Shown here: one piece after another, positions 52,801 through 55,420 of the stretch
How positions within the stretch are numbered: the first letter of the stretch is position 1
How the letters are laid out: every line of letters begins with the position of its first letter
NCBI GenBank assembly: GCA_958510875.1
Contig: OY294068.1
Location: forward strand, 67,992,633-68,056,632
Direction: 5' to 3'
DNA length: 64,000 nt
DNA from: Endomychus coccineus
Lineage: Eukaryota > Arthropoda > Insecta > Coleoptera > Endomychidae
Position numbers and translations under genes: made by a program
Notes under the pieces: generated by a model
What the model was told of the DNA's origin: nothing
Database searches by the model: none
The model's input: the letters and a program-made list of their open reading frames with translations, nothing else

Positions 52801-55420
52801 CAAAATGCAAAACAAAATTTGAAATTCTAGCCTACTATATATTGTTATGATTCCATTTCCTAAACAATAAAAATGATATAAATTAGAACTTACCGAACAT
52901 TGAAAATCAGAAAAGATTAATAAAAAGATATTATATGGAATTAAAAACAATATTAAAAGTTAAATAATAGTTAGCATAATATAATAAACAATGTAAAACA
53001 TAATAAACAACAATGTAATTAGAATTAGAAGTGTGAAACAAGAACTTCAGTGAAAGTGAATAAACGTACAGTGTTACGAAGGCAGAAATCATGATTAAAA
53101 TGATTACAAAAACTATCAAGAGATAGCACAAACTATTGAAAAATGTAATAGAAATAAGTTAGGATTAGTAAATTTGAGTTATATAATGTTAAAGAAATGT
53201 TATTGATATATTATATTATGTTCTAGTTTTAAGAATGACAACTGTCAAATTGATAATAATTATTGGAATAATCATATTAATAATAACCTTATTATAGGTT
53301 ATCTTATACCAAAGTGTGTGGAAAAATGTAGGCAATATTGATTTAAAAAGAAGGAATCATCATCATTTAAAATAAGTTGAAAATCTCCAATAATTAAAAA
53401 TTTATAGAATACTGAATTCTGATTGGTCGAGACGGATTATAAACGTCAGACGGGTAACAATGTAAAACTTATATCAGTTTGCAACAATCATCAAAGCATT
53501 CTTGATAGGTAAAGAAAGCACCTCATAGGTGGATTATGACATCAAGTAGCGTCGGTTTTGAAGGCCTATAAAAGGCATCTGAAGACAAGCCCAGTCAGTT
53601 AGCAATATACATCTGTGGAGTGTACTCCTGCAACTCATAAAATTTTCCATAACCTTAGTTTATTGGATAAACATCGGTGAACCCAAGTGTTCCAATCTTC
53701 GAGAAGTTCAAAGTAACCGAAGTTAGTAAATAATTTCTACAAGTCAAGTAGTGTTCCAAGTCTACGAACAAAGTTTAAAGGTTACAATAACCTACAATTA
53801 ATAAGTAACATCGAACGATGGCCAGCCTTCGATAAAATTCCAATCCATCATTGAAGAGTTTTGTATCTTTAATAAAAAGAATAAAACTAAGTTAACAGTT
53901 TTCAACAGTTCCTGATTTCAAAAGAAGTAACCATAGTTTACCTGTGTTTATTGTGTATAGCAAAGAAATTGTGTACGGTTAAAGTGAATTATCAAATTAA
54001 TAAGAAGATCAAGCCAATTGAACATTGCCTACATTTTGAAAACATATTCTTGGATATAAACTAAACGTAAGTTTATTTATTATTTCTCCACTGTATTATT
54101 ATCTGTCTGTAAATCTGAAAGAAAGATTGTAGATTATAACTTTGTAAACAAAGATTAATAGTAAATATTTTTAGGTTAGATCATAGATCTATTTGAACAT
54201 AACATTATTAAAAATTGATACCCGAGATGAATTAGAGTCATAGAAATTTAAATAATAAAAGTTTTAATATTCAAAGAACATTGTGTTTAATTCCATATAT
54301 GATTCCATATAAAATTAAAAATTATTGTTCATTATTCAATTCAAAACAAACATAAGATTCAAAATAAATTGAAAATAAATAAGGGAAAGCTAGCCGGTAG
54401 AATTAAAAGTAATATTTTTCATTAATCAAAAAAAAAATTAAATCAAAATAAAAACTCATTAAAGAGTTTATATAACGATATATTTCTTTTACTATGGCCT
54501 TTTTCCCGGCTTATTGCCTGGACTACTAGGCTATTGGAAGCAAAAGTTTATGGAGCCGGGGTCTTAGTGCCTGAGCTAGAGTCAACCTCGAATTCCGTTA
54601 TAACTGTGGCAAGGCCCGTGTGTGTACTCCGGTGCCTAGCGCATTGGATGCGTTGCAGTCGTAGACGCTAATAGTACGTATACAAAGAAAACATACATTT
54701 CTGTGATATGAGAATGTTATGTCTAGTTCCGTGGTAATGCTCCTTCTTACAATGCAATTAAATGGCGATTACTGTTTGGCTTCAATTTCACGAATTTATA
54801 CTATTTCTGAATACTGTTAAACGTTTAATTAGCATTTATTTACGTGTATTTTGTGCAAATTGTGGCTGCGTATGTCGTGATTTGGGACAATCTATTAATT
54901 TCTTTTGGAAAAATTATTCTTTTGACGAGATTTTTTTTCTTCTAAATTTTTTCAAACTCTAGAATTATTTAGATACATAATTTTATTTGAATAGTTTCCT
55001 TTCTAAAGCCTAATTTCATTTCAGGCAATTTTGATACCCAGGTCTGATTATGGTAGCGTGTACCTTTATTGGAGAGAACTTTTGATGCCGTTTAGTAGTG
55101 TGGACAGAAATATCGATTTAACTTGTTTAACAAAACTAACAGTGAATTATACTCTGAAAGATATAAAAACAAATATGCAGAAAGTTCTTTGTGCTGAAAG
55201 ATTAGTTCAACTCTCATATAAGCCCATTACTCAACAAGAATTATATGAACCTTTCTTAACGATGGACCCAGTAACTGACAAAATTTATAAAAAATACCTA
55301 AAATGGTACAAGAAAACCCCCATCGGCAGGCTCAATGCGAAGTTTCAGAAGGCAAACGTTAAAGCCAGAGAGCAAATAAAGAAAATGAAAGATGCTGCAG
55401 CCAAGAAAAAGAAAAAATAG
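10663..55420 (+). CDS. IQCA1: IQCA1 / DRC11 (IQ and AAA domain protein), ten coding exons
   Basis: Joined exons: 10663-10863, 22610-22828, 23075-23098, 23188-23272, 23327-23396, 27158-27483, 33755-34418, 40380-40893, 43852-44109, 55025-55420. Every junction is GT/AG and every phase fits, giving 918 residues plus stop. IQCA1 (DRC11, FAP82 in Chlamydomonas) belongs to the nexin-dynein regulatory complex linking outer doublets of motile axonemes; in insects this means mainly sperm tails. Visible parts: N-terminal helical region (exons 1-2), a Pro/Glu linker (exon 4), an IQ motif near residues 280-300 (TLQRMWRGHDARKYLARR), a charged coiled coil (exon 7), a Lys/Gly tract then Walker A-like GTPGTGKH near residue 664 (exon 8), Walker B-like ILFLDGAEK near 725 (exon 9), and a lid-like C-terminus ending in lysines. 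Walker A has His in place of Ser/Thr and Walker B lacks the catalytic Glu, so ATP hydrolysis is doubtful. Introns 1, 5, 6 and 9 are swollen with mobile elements. Confidence 0.93.
10864..11215. other. Intron 1, first part; no element recognised
   Basis: Only intron sequence. Open frames on the - strand here have no motif and no support. Confidence 0.5.
11225..11352 (-). repeat. Left inverted terminal repeat of Penelope family B
   Basis: Reverse complement of 12893-13020 with scattered mismatches. It includes the reverse form of the CTGAAGA...GACGAAACGTCGG block, the degenerate hammerhead-like part of this family. Confidence 0.75.
11467..12648 (+). pseudogene. Penelope reverse transcriptase plus GIY-YIG endonuclease, broken
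   Basis: One continuous frame with stops. Upstream LVGNSNSFILNSFHFVGKL leads into RT motif LVSFDVESLFTNVP, then SSGAAMSYPLSPIIANIF, then the catalytic FTYVDDTF (aspartates at about 11872-11880), and SLHPNILFTMEVE. The RT part ends at TGA 12460-12462. The same frame continues as EGVYSIPCS-stop-VYIGETGRTVATRVKKHKR, the GIY-YIG nuclease typical of Penelope-like elements, and stops again at about 12648. At least two in-frame stops plus missing N-terminus make it non-functional. The element primes reverse transcription at nicked DNA ends. Confidence 0.9.
12893..13020 (+). repeat. Right terminal repeat of Penelope family B with hammerhead-like block
   Basis: Contains CTGAAGA, then a hairpin GCCACC...GGTTGGC in the place of hammerhead stem II, then GAGAC and GTCGGC. 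The order is that of a hammerhead, but CTGAAGA replaces CTGATGA and GAGA replaces GAAA, so it is a decayed or variant copy. The inverted left copy keeps GAAAC. Confidence 0.5.
13251..13427 (+). repeat. Left arm of the palindrome in the 1.45-kb repeat
   Basis: Pairs with 14087-14264. Contains ATCCGATCTGGATCTGCTTT and ends at TTGGCCATTTT. Mismatches are scattered, so the copy is not recent. Confidence 0.75.
13251..14715 (+). repeat. 1.45-kb repeat, left copy (inverted partner at 62645-64000)
   Basis: Composed of inverted arms 13251-13427 and 14087-14264 around a GC-rich core (13640-14080, with GTGCGGGCGGCGCCAG), followed by a tail (14290-14715) that includes the G-rich GGGGAGGGAGGAGGTCGG. The same order is found reversed at the right edge of the window, and a fragment of the core recurs at 55829-55925. 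It has no reading frame of note. The class is unknown. The GGCGCCA tract resembles a retroelement primer-binding site, but that is weak. Confidence 0.8.
14716..15494. other. Intron 1 sequence, no gene seen
   Basis: AT-rich. Holds one copy (14842-14864) of a short motif AATTTCAGCTCTTGCGGTAT shared with 18264-18287 and 18405-18427. An acidic - strand stretch near 15150-15070 has no match that I recognise. Confidence 0.45.
15495..16057 (-). pseudogene. Fragment of an unassigned element-type protein
   Basis: Two adjacent - strand frames. The first (16057-15707) contains AALPSFHSLTGCNYNPSFFK, the second (15704-15495) SYLWIQKINKLNKARVTTFL. The FHSLTGC-type motif is one I associate with repetitive, uncharacterised insect proteins, so I read this as decayed mobile DNA. 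I cannot name the family or its function. Confidence 0.35.
16637..16681. repeat. 16-bp hairpin in intron 1
   Basis: Arms 16637-16652 (GTACAGACAGACTTCT) and 16666-16681 pair with one mismatch around a 13-nt loop. It lies below the Helitron-like helicase remnant. I could not find the terminal CTRR that would make it a Helitron end. Confidence 0.6.
17115..17580 (-). pseudogene. Helitron/PIF1-type helicase, C-terminal fragment
   Basis: On the - strand, NLIHELLPIKSKLEIIPRAY leads by a frameshift near 17480 into QSYALTIHKSQGLSLKNALM, then FSCGQAYVALPRVTNLHGVH. These are the last helicase motifs (V and VI; the usual SR is PR here) of Helitron RepHel or Pif1-like proteins, which unwind DNA 5' to 3'. 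The rest of the helicase and the Rep nuclease are absent. TIHKSQG is diagnostic for the superfamily. Assignment to Helitron rather than a host Pif1 rests on the frameshift and the repeat-rich context. Confidence 0.7.
17581..18639. other. Intron 1 sequence with short repeated motif
   Basis: No coding signal. Two further copies of the TTCAGCTTTTGCGGTAT motif lie at 18264-18287 and 18405-18427. A moderately GC-rich patch at 18060-18210 is not recognised. Confidence 0.45.
18640..20760 (-). mobile_element. Degenerate LINE (jockey/R1 type), - strand
   Basis: Broken endonuclease and reverse transcriptase on the - strand. RT pieces are KTARVQPIPN near 19400, VNDRQYGFRQQRLTGD near 19250 and ARAFDRVCLQGVLRKLPSYG near 19120. 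Upstream, 20637-20230 reads GENLEPLEFDVMWVKLDNHK, like the apurinic endonuclease of the same elements. Frames change often. The RT block corresponds closely to the + strand copy at 41856-42530 (KTARVQPIPK, NDRQYGFR), so both belong to one family. Confidence 0.75.
18964..19290 (-). pseudogene. Reverse transcriptase fragment
   Basis: Contains NDRQYGFRQQR, then AVARAFDRV (usually DLSKAFDxV), then SYGLSPQLCSVLSNSLSD and GVPSDTMASKAGV-RG (normally GVPQGS). Motif order is that of jockey-group RTs. The catalytic FADD box is not preserved in this stretch. Confidence 0.75.
20880..22510 (-). mobile_element. hAT transposon, internally decayed, with 8-bp target duplication
   Basis: Ends CAGTGGCGGCTCGTG and GAGGAGCCGCCACTG, bounded by CTCCTCTC at 20872-20879 and 22511-22518. 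Both features are typical of hAT elements. Length 1,631 bp. The only clear coding is the C-terminal dimerisation domain at 21696-21190. It sits at the 3' end of intron 1, 100 bp before exon 2. Confidence 0.92.
21190..21696 (-). pseudogene. hAT transposase C-terminal (dimerisation) part
   Basis: 168 residues in frame. PVTSASVERSFSTLKRIKTY is the hAT dimerisation signature (SxERxFSxLKxIK), followed by MRNTMGQNRLYNVSLISIEK. It resembles the ZMYM1/52-kDa-repressor-like branch of hAT. The upstream part (about 22100-21700, including DLVAGFLENPFSGLTYDR) has several stops, and the catalytic middle is missing. Not functional. Confidence 0.88.
22610..22828 (+). CDS. IQCA1: IQCA1 exon 2
   Basis: 73 codons, phase 0 on both sides. 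Acceptor TTTTCAG at 22609, donor GTGAGT at 22829. KTQTIRKLVESAVIRLKELY and FHYIDDTLIEMKLIPYDVEI match the conserved N-terminal block of IQCA1. Confidence 0.9.
23075..23098 (+). CDS. IQCA1: IQCA1 exon 3, 24-nt microexon
   Basis: Eight codons (LVPIFLEM), preceded by CTTTTTCTCCAG and followed by GTAAGT. Phase 0 on both sides, so skipping it would keep the frame. Its strong splice sites and the fit to exons 2 and 4 support it. Confidence 0.75.
23188..23272 (+). CDS. IQCA1: IQCA1 exon 4
   Basis: RGETIFVPPTPPPTPPPEVE, a proline-rich then glutamate-rich linker. Acceptor TTTTCAG, donor GTATGC, ends in phase 1. Confidence 0.85.
23327..23396 (+). CDS. IQCA1: IQCA1 exon 5
   Basis: Continues the linker (GGDAAAIPEQESLPIRKPRK). 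Acceptor CAATAG, donor GTGAGT, ends in phase 2. Intron 4 is only 54 bp. A Penelope pair lies about 85 bp downstream. Confidence 0.85.
23545..23584 (-). ncRNA. Hammerhead ribozyme relic
   Basis: On the - strand: TTTTCTGATGATTG, then GTCGTAGAGC in the place of stem II, GAAACGTACGTA and AAGACG. The core and short stem III are kept. Stem II pairing is mostly lost and stem I is shortened because GTCTT has become GTTTT. Confidence 0.65.
23980..24300 (-). pseudogene. GIY-YIG endonuclease remnant, - strand (Penelope family A)
   Basis: Includes GDGTYTGISKRYLQKRMYGH and RNKNLDNSTVLVKHCF, then loses part of the domain before the shared C-terminal end (YTNLIN region, reversed at about 23980). It mirrors 24440-24804. 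Truncated and shifted. Confidence 0.78.
24440..24804 (+). pseudogene. GIY-YIG endonuclease domain, best-preserved copy (Penelope family A)
   Basis: Open from about 24440 to the stop at 24804: KQTHTVYKLNCLDCDGTYIG, then FEQYLQKRMYGHKYSIRNKN, HCFDYNHQFDYKNVNIL and a C-terminal helix ending YTNLIN. The layout VYxLxCxxCxxxYIG is the GIY-YIG fold of Penelope-like elements, with a Cys pair just before the YIG half. The glutamine/arginine-type catalytic positions after YIG have changed (GGIFEQ where GQTGR is usual). The reverse transcriptase is absent, so only the C-terminal nuclease module survives. Confidence 0.85.
25508..25548 (+). ncRNA. Hammerhead ribozyme, Penelope terminal repeat
   Basis: GTCTT, CTGATGA, a stem II of GGTT-GTC-AGACC type (weaker than in the 73-114 copy), GAAAC, GTAC and GTA, then AGAC pairing with GTCT. 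One A of the usual AAGAC is missing after the cleavage triplet. Confidence 0.72.
25561..27157. other. Rest of intron 5, one short direct repeat
   Basis: No gene. A 33-bp direct repeat (TTTCAATAACTTCAGACCTA and on) lies at 25614-25646 and 25709-25741 with one mismatch. Remaining open frames have no motif. Confidence 0.5.
27158..27483 (+). CDS. IQCA1: IQCA1 exon 6 with IQ motif
   Basis: Starts at the phase-2 acceptor TCTGCAG and reads SKGKSVTLVLPPGKVLTPEE, a Lys/Glu helix, ERCRQARIYHYDQNRV, and the IQ motif AAVTLQRMWRGHDARKYLAR, which should bind calmodulin or a similar light chain. It ends CTTATTG before GTAATA, phase 1. A foldback element begins right after the donor. Confidence 0.93.
27486..29115. 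mobile_element. Foldback element with long modular arms and a captured-looking loop
   Basis: Inverted arms of about 27486-28190 and 28710-29115 enclose a loop. Outer ends match well (AGTCCAGTCATCCTGG and its mirror; CGTATAAGGGG/CCCCTTAAACG). The left arm holds about three related modules built on AATCTATGCATTTTT...GAGCAAAGTTATAG, the right arm only two, so the arms differ in length. There is no transposase. The left end falls just after the exon 6 donor. Confidence 0.75.
28400..28720 (+). pseudogene. Possible captured gene fragment (5' UTR, intron, first coding exon)
   Basis: Within the loop of the foldback: AACCAAG followed by donor GTGAGT at 28410, an AT-rich 110-bp intron, a TTTCACAG acceptor at 28519, then ATG at 28527 opening MDKCLLCLKVS, stop, SEVVFLDESKSAAITSSSIE, later HTSQAFI, stop, DVRRKVVHEGCLEIFE. 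The Cys-x2-Cys start and HEGC end resemble a ZAD-type zinc-finger-associated domain of insect regulators. Two TAG codons interrupt it. The ZAD reading is tentative; the exon-intron-exon layout is clearer. Confidence 0.4.
29116..30018. other. Intron 6 sequence, no gene seen
   Basis: A 108-codon frame at 29280-29606 has no motif I recognise and no splice context. Left uncalled. Confidence 0.5.
30019..30515 (+). repeat. Half copy (left arm) of the 47628-48882 foldback
   Basis: Starts AGTCTAGGAGCCAG and follows the left arm of the foldback at 47628 through TTAACCCGATGGCAT, TCTCACAGACCGAATTTT, AAAATTGGACC and GATTACAAGGTAACACGATG, ending at ACAACTTTATTG. The matching right arm is missing. A different palindrome begins about 30 bp later. 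Confidence 0.8.
30545..31775. mobile_element. Foldback element, near-symmetric arms of ~535 bp
   Basis: Arms about 30545-31080 and 31240-31775 pair over nearly their full length (CGGGCGGTAGCAATGTTTCG and TACGATTATCGTTACCCGTA in the left, mirrored at the right). The loop is about 150 bp. No coding. Mismatches of several per cent suggest an older copy. Confidence 0.8.
31776..33754. other. Rest of intron 6, AT-rich
   Basis: About 2 kb with long A/T runs and no recognised gene or element boundary. A more balanced patch at 33340-33500 has no motif. Confidence 0.5.
33755..34418 (+). CDS. IQCA1: IQCA1 exon 7
   Basis: The longest exon. Enters in phase 1 after ATTTTAAG and reads MTEPNWRSREPFEIFEANIE, VVGPGLMEDISDEIREWFYQ, GGTVLVVRGETMTPEEWIDE, then a long Lys/Ala/Glu coiled coil and LDLITDEKCCEVQYEMRVIV. 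Ends in phase 2 before GTAAGT. The WFYQWY and GGTVLVVRGE blocks are typical of the family. Confidence 0.94.
34419..34744. other. Start of intron 7, no gene seen
   Basis: No coding or repeat recognised. Confidence 0.45.
34745..35245 (+). mobile_element. hAT remnant, + strand
   Basis: Begins near GGGCGTGGCAAAGGACGCAC (a hAT-like end motif) and carries a shifted C-terminal transposase: AVEFTGEIEGFKIQTEALFK, then by frameshift PTASCERFFSKLKLLKTEV, the hAT dimerisation signature (normally CERSFSKLKxIK), and a stop near 35245. Target duplication not found. A short, old copy. Confidence 0.65.
35377..37960 (+). mobile_element. Degenerate LINE with ORF1 and ORF2 remnants, + strand
   Basis: An ORF1-like frame at 35377-35673 (ITCELVNFELKKQIFNKSK, RNA-binding-type fold) precedes endonuclease pieces (YNFNILHHNMESISKNTSD at 36068; VVVYVQGNLSYNFEIIDIG; FIINLYHPPSIDE) and reverse transcriptase pieces (IIDLAKAFDNVNYSHLLEAL near 37620; VLGPTLFIICINSKL near 37750). 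The order and motifs parallel the intact LINE at 56951-61420, so it is probably a relative. Frameshifts and stops throughout. Confidence 0.8.
37961..38289. other. Intron 7, no gene seen
   Basis: Nothing recognisable between two LINE remnants. Confidence 0.45.
38290..39903 (+). mobile_element. LINE 3' half with RNase H (R1/jockey group), ends in (GAT)n
   Basis: Begins with the RT C-terminal WWKRTELKTSKPGLEE and AMETIPKATLRTLMRVEPSH, continues with an RNase H domain (EIWFIDGTRKHAQAGVGIYR and the later SGHSGVVGNEMAADFLSKRG) and a C-terminal Cys box region (DPICGKCREVEETASHTV, then ILGFWRATNLL). It closes with GATGATGATGATG at about 39888-39903, a simple-repeat 3' tail. Several frameshifts. The RNase H domain distinguishes it from the LINE at 56951-61420. 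Confidence 0.82.
39904..40379. other. End of intron 7
   Basis: No gene. The final 60 bp is pyrimidine-rich (TTCTCTTTCTCTAG) as expected before exon 8. Confidence 0.5.
40380..40893 (+). CDS. IQCA1: IQCA1 exon 8, Lys/Gly tract and Walker A
   Basis: Enters in phase 2 at CTCTAG and reads IELDMLNAALARDKKK, then about 35 residues of KKGKKG repeats, DMTGDRTTEDLFQELYDQGI, FSYKNWDLRAE, LGDVRQAVVMNCILPFG and the P-loop LIVGTPGTGKHILANAIFTH, closing AGKYPEKA before GTATGT. His instead of Ser/Thr after the P-loop lysine is unusual. The tract arises from (AAGAAAGG)-like repeats, so its length may vary between individuals. Confidence 0.94.
40894..41276. other. Start of intron 8, no gene seen
   Basis: No coding or repeat recognised. 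Confidence 0.45.
41277..41544. mobile_element. 268-bp MITE-like inverted-repeat element
   Basis: Ends CCACGGTCGTACATACAGGT and its near mirror ACCTGTAATTACGACCGTGG form arms of about 31 bp. The interior has no frame. A possible TTATT/TTCATT flank is too weak to call a target duplication. Confidence 0.65.
41545..41855. other. Intron 8, no gene seen
   Basis: Nothing beyond a short ACACACACA patch near 41745-41760. Confidence 0.45.
41856..42530 (+). mobile_element. LINE reverse transcriptase fragment (same family as 18640-20760)
   Basis: Frames run through SISIILSSLTKDDG, then SWKTARVQPIPKKERR near 42200, then INIKLIKYLENYKFVNDRQY and GFRHQRSTG near 42290-42375. These are RT motifs 0-2 of a jockey-type LINE. 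Later motifs are lost. Confidence 0.75.
42531..42909. other. Intron 8, probable repeat debris
   Basis: Similar in places to 8700-8770. No coding recognised. Confidence 0.4.
42910..43440 (-). mobile_element. LINE fragment between endonuclease and RT, - strand
   Basis: On the - strand KISGATQRLKENIALSPDEI, then TRDWLTAIITGIFMRGDKFD and PDNYRQIARR. The pattern (helical linker, SPDxIS, then a W-xx-A-x-I motif and NYRxI) is the linker and first motif of jockey-group RTs. Confidence 0.7.
43441..43851. other. End of intron 8
   Basis: No gene. Ends ATTCTTATTTCAG. Confidence 0.5.
43852..44109 (+). CDS. IQCA1: IQCA1 exon 9, Walker B region
   Basis: 86 codons, phase 0 both sides. GMKMLIHLINKMSRILQPSI runs into LFLDGAEKPWYKKIPKDEKE, then KTIKAADRVMLVGITNQPFA. 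This is the second half of the AAA+ fold (Walker B and sensor 1). The usual DE of Walker B is DG. Donor GTGAAA at 44110. Confidence 0.94.
44110..44150. other. Start of intron 9
   Basis: Reading past the donor would give a short tail and a stop. Homology of the next exon shows the splice is used. Confidence 0.5.
44151..44390 (-). pseudogene. Phospholipase-A2-like domain fragment (parvovirus-capsid type)
   Basis: A - strand frame of 77 codons with GYQFCGPGT (calcium-loop type), then INPLDKACRQHDISY (the His-Asp catalytic pair) and a conserved Ala-Asp helix at the end. This domain is known from densovirus/parvovirus VP1 and from other viral and element-borne proteins in arthropod genomes. Here it stands alone: no capsid body, no second viral gene. 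It is therefore an isolated integrated fragment, and I cannot say whether it came from a virus or an element. Confidence 0.65.
44391..44810. other. Intron 9, no gene seen
   Basis: Open frame at 44511-44717 has no motif I recognise. Confidence 0.4.
44811..45275 (+). mobile_element. LINE 3' end fragment, + strand
   Basis: The frame contains FFYRTAKLWNSLPSDVFPYT and YNLQAFKKN, the typical C-terminal end of jockey-group RT ORFs (RTxxLWNSLPxxVF...FK). A second, diverged partial copy of the preceding block appears at 45170-45260. Confidence 0.72.
45276..45558. other. Intron 9, flank of the Crypton
   Basis: Contains a short palindromic run around GGTACTTAGTACC and a diverged second copy about 35 bp later (45440-45485). 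Possibly part of the Crypton 3' region. Confidence 0.4.
45559..46605 (-). pseudogene. Crypton-type tyrosine recombinase, broken
   Basis: Starts MSDSETGSSPSDLQEM (ATG at 46605) and meets a TAG at about 46534, then continues MVFNRYEEWCSAKKIKNITH, RKPSSLWSYYSMIRSIL and KSKIFTKQDVTKFLTEA (N-terminal SAM-like domain). A frameshift near 46200-46100 leads to the catalytic domain: PEEYTGHCFRRSSASFLADT (the HxxR box) and GADLCTVRRHGG, where the next Trp codon is TGA, then SNTVAEGYIENSKEQK (Tyr nucleophile region) to TAG at 45559-45561. Tyrosine recombinases of this kind drive Crypton transposons. Two stops and a frameshift make it inactive. Confidence 0.85.
46606..47149. other. Intron 9, Crypton upstream region
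   Basis: AT-rich with a GC-rich hairpin at 46884-46918 (arms TGTTATCGG/CCGATAACA, loop CTCGGCTACGCCTCG-like). No gene. Confidence 0.45.
46884..46918. repeat. 9-bp hairpin TGTTATCGG/CCGATAACA
   Basis: Perfect arms 46884-46892 and 46910-46918 with a 17-nt loop that itself is partly palindromic (GGCTACGCC). Stands out by GC content from its surroundings. Role unknown. Confidence 0.6.
47150..47635 (+). mobile_element. LINE reverse transcriptase fragment, + strand
   Basis: Runs through QHGFFSGRGTESNLLTYNNY, FRKAFDSVLHDLLLYKL (with shift), SYLTNRRQIVKINGSF, then GGLQGPDLIPIIFALFMNDL (normally GVPQGS...LFxxYINDL) and CDDDLDIYQ (normally FADD-x-xxY). Jockey-type RT motifs 2-5, with the active site altered. 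A foldback cuts it off at 47628. Confidence 0.75.
47628..48882. mobile_element. Foldback element (reference copy), arms ~560 bp
   Basis: Begins TAGTCTAGGAGCTAGACCGA and ends with its mirror image. Arms 47628-48190 and 48325-48882, loop about 135 bp. Arm landmarks: TTAACCCGATGGCACTATGG, CTCACAGACCGAATTTT, AAAATTGGACCGAAAATGG, TTGCGGGTTACAAGGTAAC, TTGCCATCACTCCTTGCC. No coding. Half copies occur at 30019-30515 and 51109-51600. It lies inside a LINE remnant. Confidence 0.88.
48883..48997. other. Spacer between two elements
   Basis: 115 bp with no recognised content. The sequence ACTCTATC near 48887 and its mirror GATAGAGT near 50508 lie on either side of the following transposon. Confidence 0.4.
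48998..50483 (+). mobile_element. Tc1/mariner-type transposon with short inverted repeats
   Basis: Ends CTGGGTTCCCCATAATAGAC and GTCTATTATGGGGAATCCTG (about 34-bp inverted repeats with a few mismatches, continuing into CCCATTTTA), each preceded or followed by TA (48996-48997, 50484-50485). Length 1,486 bp. It carries an uninterrupted transposase. Confidence 0.88.
49258..50343 (+). CDS. Tc1/mariner-superfamily transposase, DD41D spacing
   Basis: 361 residues, open from ATG to stop. N-terminal helix-turn-helix of the DUF4817 type (VRGAFRRQFNNNNRGHAPNR, KTVKLWVRHWRENGSV). Catalytic residues are in FLMTDEANFYLNG, LLFQQDGATAHTARN and LRSTDLTAPDFFLWG, with 41 residues between the second Asp and the third. 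It ends GGGHLENVIF, like the transposase at 981-2060, but the two are only distantly related. STDLTAPD replaces the common SPDLNPxD; whether that affects activity is unknown. It lies inside intron 9 in the same direction as IQCA1. Confidence 0.93.
   Translation: MDYSVQQRVSCVETYIRSNSIEGVRGAFRRQFNNNNRGHAPNRKTVKLWVRHWRENGSVQNLKKRGCRRTVRTPENIERVRIAFTRSPKRSANRQTLILGISKGSLDRILQRDLKFHPYKYQIAQHLSNQDEEARLAFCQEFLDLHQGAIHSFLMTDEANFYLNGMVNKHNFKYWSNENPREIFTQNLHNPKVVVWCRVGSSGIIGPYFFEDENNRAVTVTSERYINMLETFLIPELNRRELLNNALLFQQDGATAHTARNSMRVLREMFNGRFISRFGDLPWPLRSTDLTAPDFFLWGYLKAKVFASRPGTIEELEVKIREEVEGIDEGLLRRVMNHLLSNIEKCVEVGGGHLENVIFKS
50484..50659. other. Spacer in intron 9
   Basis: No recognised content. Confidence 0.4.
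50660..50990 (-). mobile_element. Penelope family A terminal-repeat remnant with short inverted second end
   Basis: The reverse terminal repeat (50660-50900, with hammerhead) is followed at about 50910 by an inverted partial end (GACGTACGTAAAGACG, then GTGACCTATTTCCCAAG). All coding sequence between the two ends has been lost, leaving a miniature inverted element of about 330 bp. Confidence 0.75.
50722..50763 (-). ncRNA. Hammerhead ribozyme with perfect stem II
   Basis: On the - strand: GTCTT, CTGATGA, stem II GGTC-GTGA-GACC, GAAAC, GTAC, ATA, AAGAC. Stem I is complete. One change in stem III (G to A before the cleavage triplet) leaves only a single closing pair, so activity is uncertain. 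Confidence 0.75.
51109..51600 (+). repeat. Half copy (left arm) of the 47628-48882 foldback
   Basis: Starts AGTCTAGGAGTTAGAG and follows the reference left arm (TTAGCCCGATGGTACTATGG, AAAATAGAACCGAAAACC, GATTACAAAAGTTAACAT). More diverged than the other copies. The right arm is missing. As at 30019, a different palindrome follows it. Confidence 0.75.
51601..52052. other. Spacer, partly repeated
   Basis: Two short related tracts (GATAATGTTGCCGCTTGGAG near 51859 and GAACGATGCCGCTTGGAGC near 51997) about 140 bp apart, so this may be another module array. No gene. Confidence 0.45.
52053..52842. mobile_element. Foldback element with unequal arms
   Basis: Left arm 52053-52496, right arm 52511-52842, loop about 14 bp. 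The left arm carries two copies of a module (AAAATGACCCCTAGTGAATT then AAAATGACCTCTAGTAGGTT, each with TTTTTTGGGTCGCTGATCA), the right arm only one. Near-zero loop means it could form a cruciform or be prone to replication slippage. Confidence 0.8.
52843..54204 (+). mobile_element. Putative solo LTR with promoter and polyadenylation signal
   Basis: Begins TGTTATG and ends CATAACA, a 7-bp inverted end as in retroviral-type LTRs. Inside it the order is right for an LTR: core promoter CCTATAAAAGGCATC near 53567 with an initiator-like TCAGT about 30 bp on, then AATAAAAAGAATAAAAC near 53870. No internal coding follows, so it would be a solo LTR. An alternative right end at 54295 (TTCCA) gives a TATAT flank on both sides (52838-52842, 54296-54300), but in AT-rich DNA that is weak. 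The class is not proven. Confidence 0.45.
54205..55024. other. End of intron 9
   Basis: AT-rich apart from a balanced patch at 54500-54680 where NCGKARVCTPVPSALDALQS can be read on the + strand, faintly like a retroviral zinc knuckle. Too little to call. Ends CATTTCAG. Confidence 0.4.
55025..55420 (+). CDS. IQCA1: IQCA1 exon 10 (C-terminus and stop)
   Basis: Phase 0 acceptor TTTCAG, then AILIPRSDYGSVYLYWRELL (matches the IPRPDY...YVLW block of vertebrate IQCA1), LTCLTKLTVNYTLKDIKTNM, LSYKPITQQELYEPFLTMDP and YLKWYKKTPIGRLNAKF. Ends in AAKKKKK and TAG at 55418-55420. This is the helical lid of the AAA+ fold. Confidence 0.95.
   Translation, partial: AILIPRSDYGSVYLYWRELLMPFSSVDRNIDLTCLTKLTVNYTLKDIKTNMQKVLCAERLVQLSYKPITQQELYEPFLTMDPVTDKIYKKYLKWYKKTPIGRLNAKFQKANVKAREQIKKMKDAAAKKKKK

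Noticed and set aside
54580..54680. Retroviral gag zinc knuckle (NCGKARVC)
   Set aside because: A single incomplete Cys box without the His and without neighbouring gag sequence.
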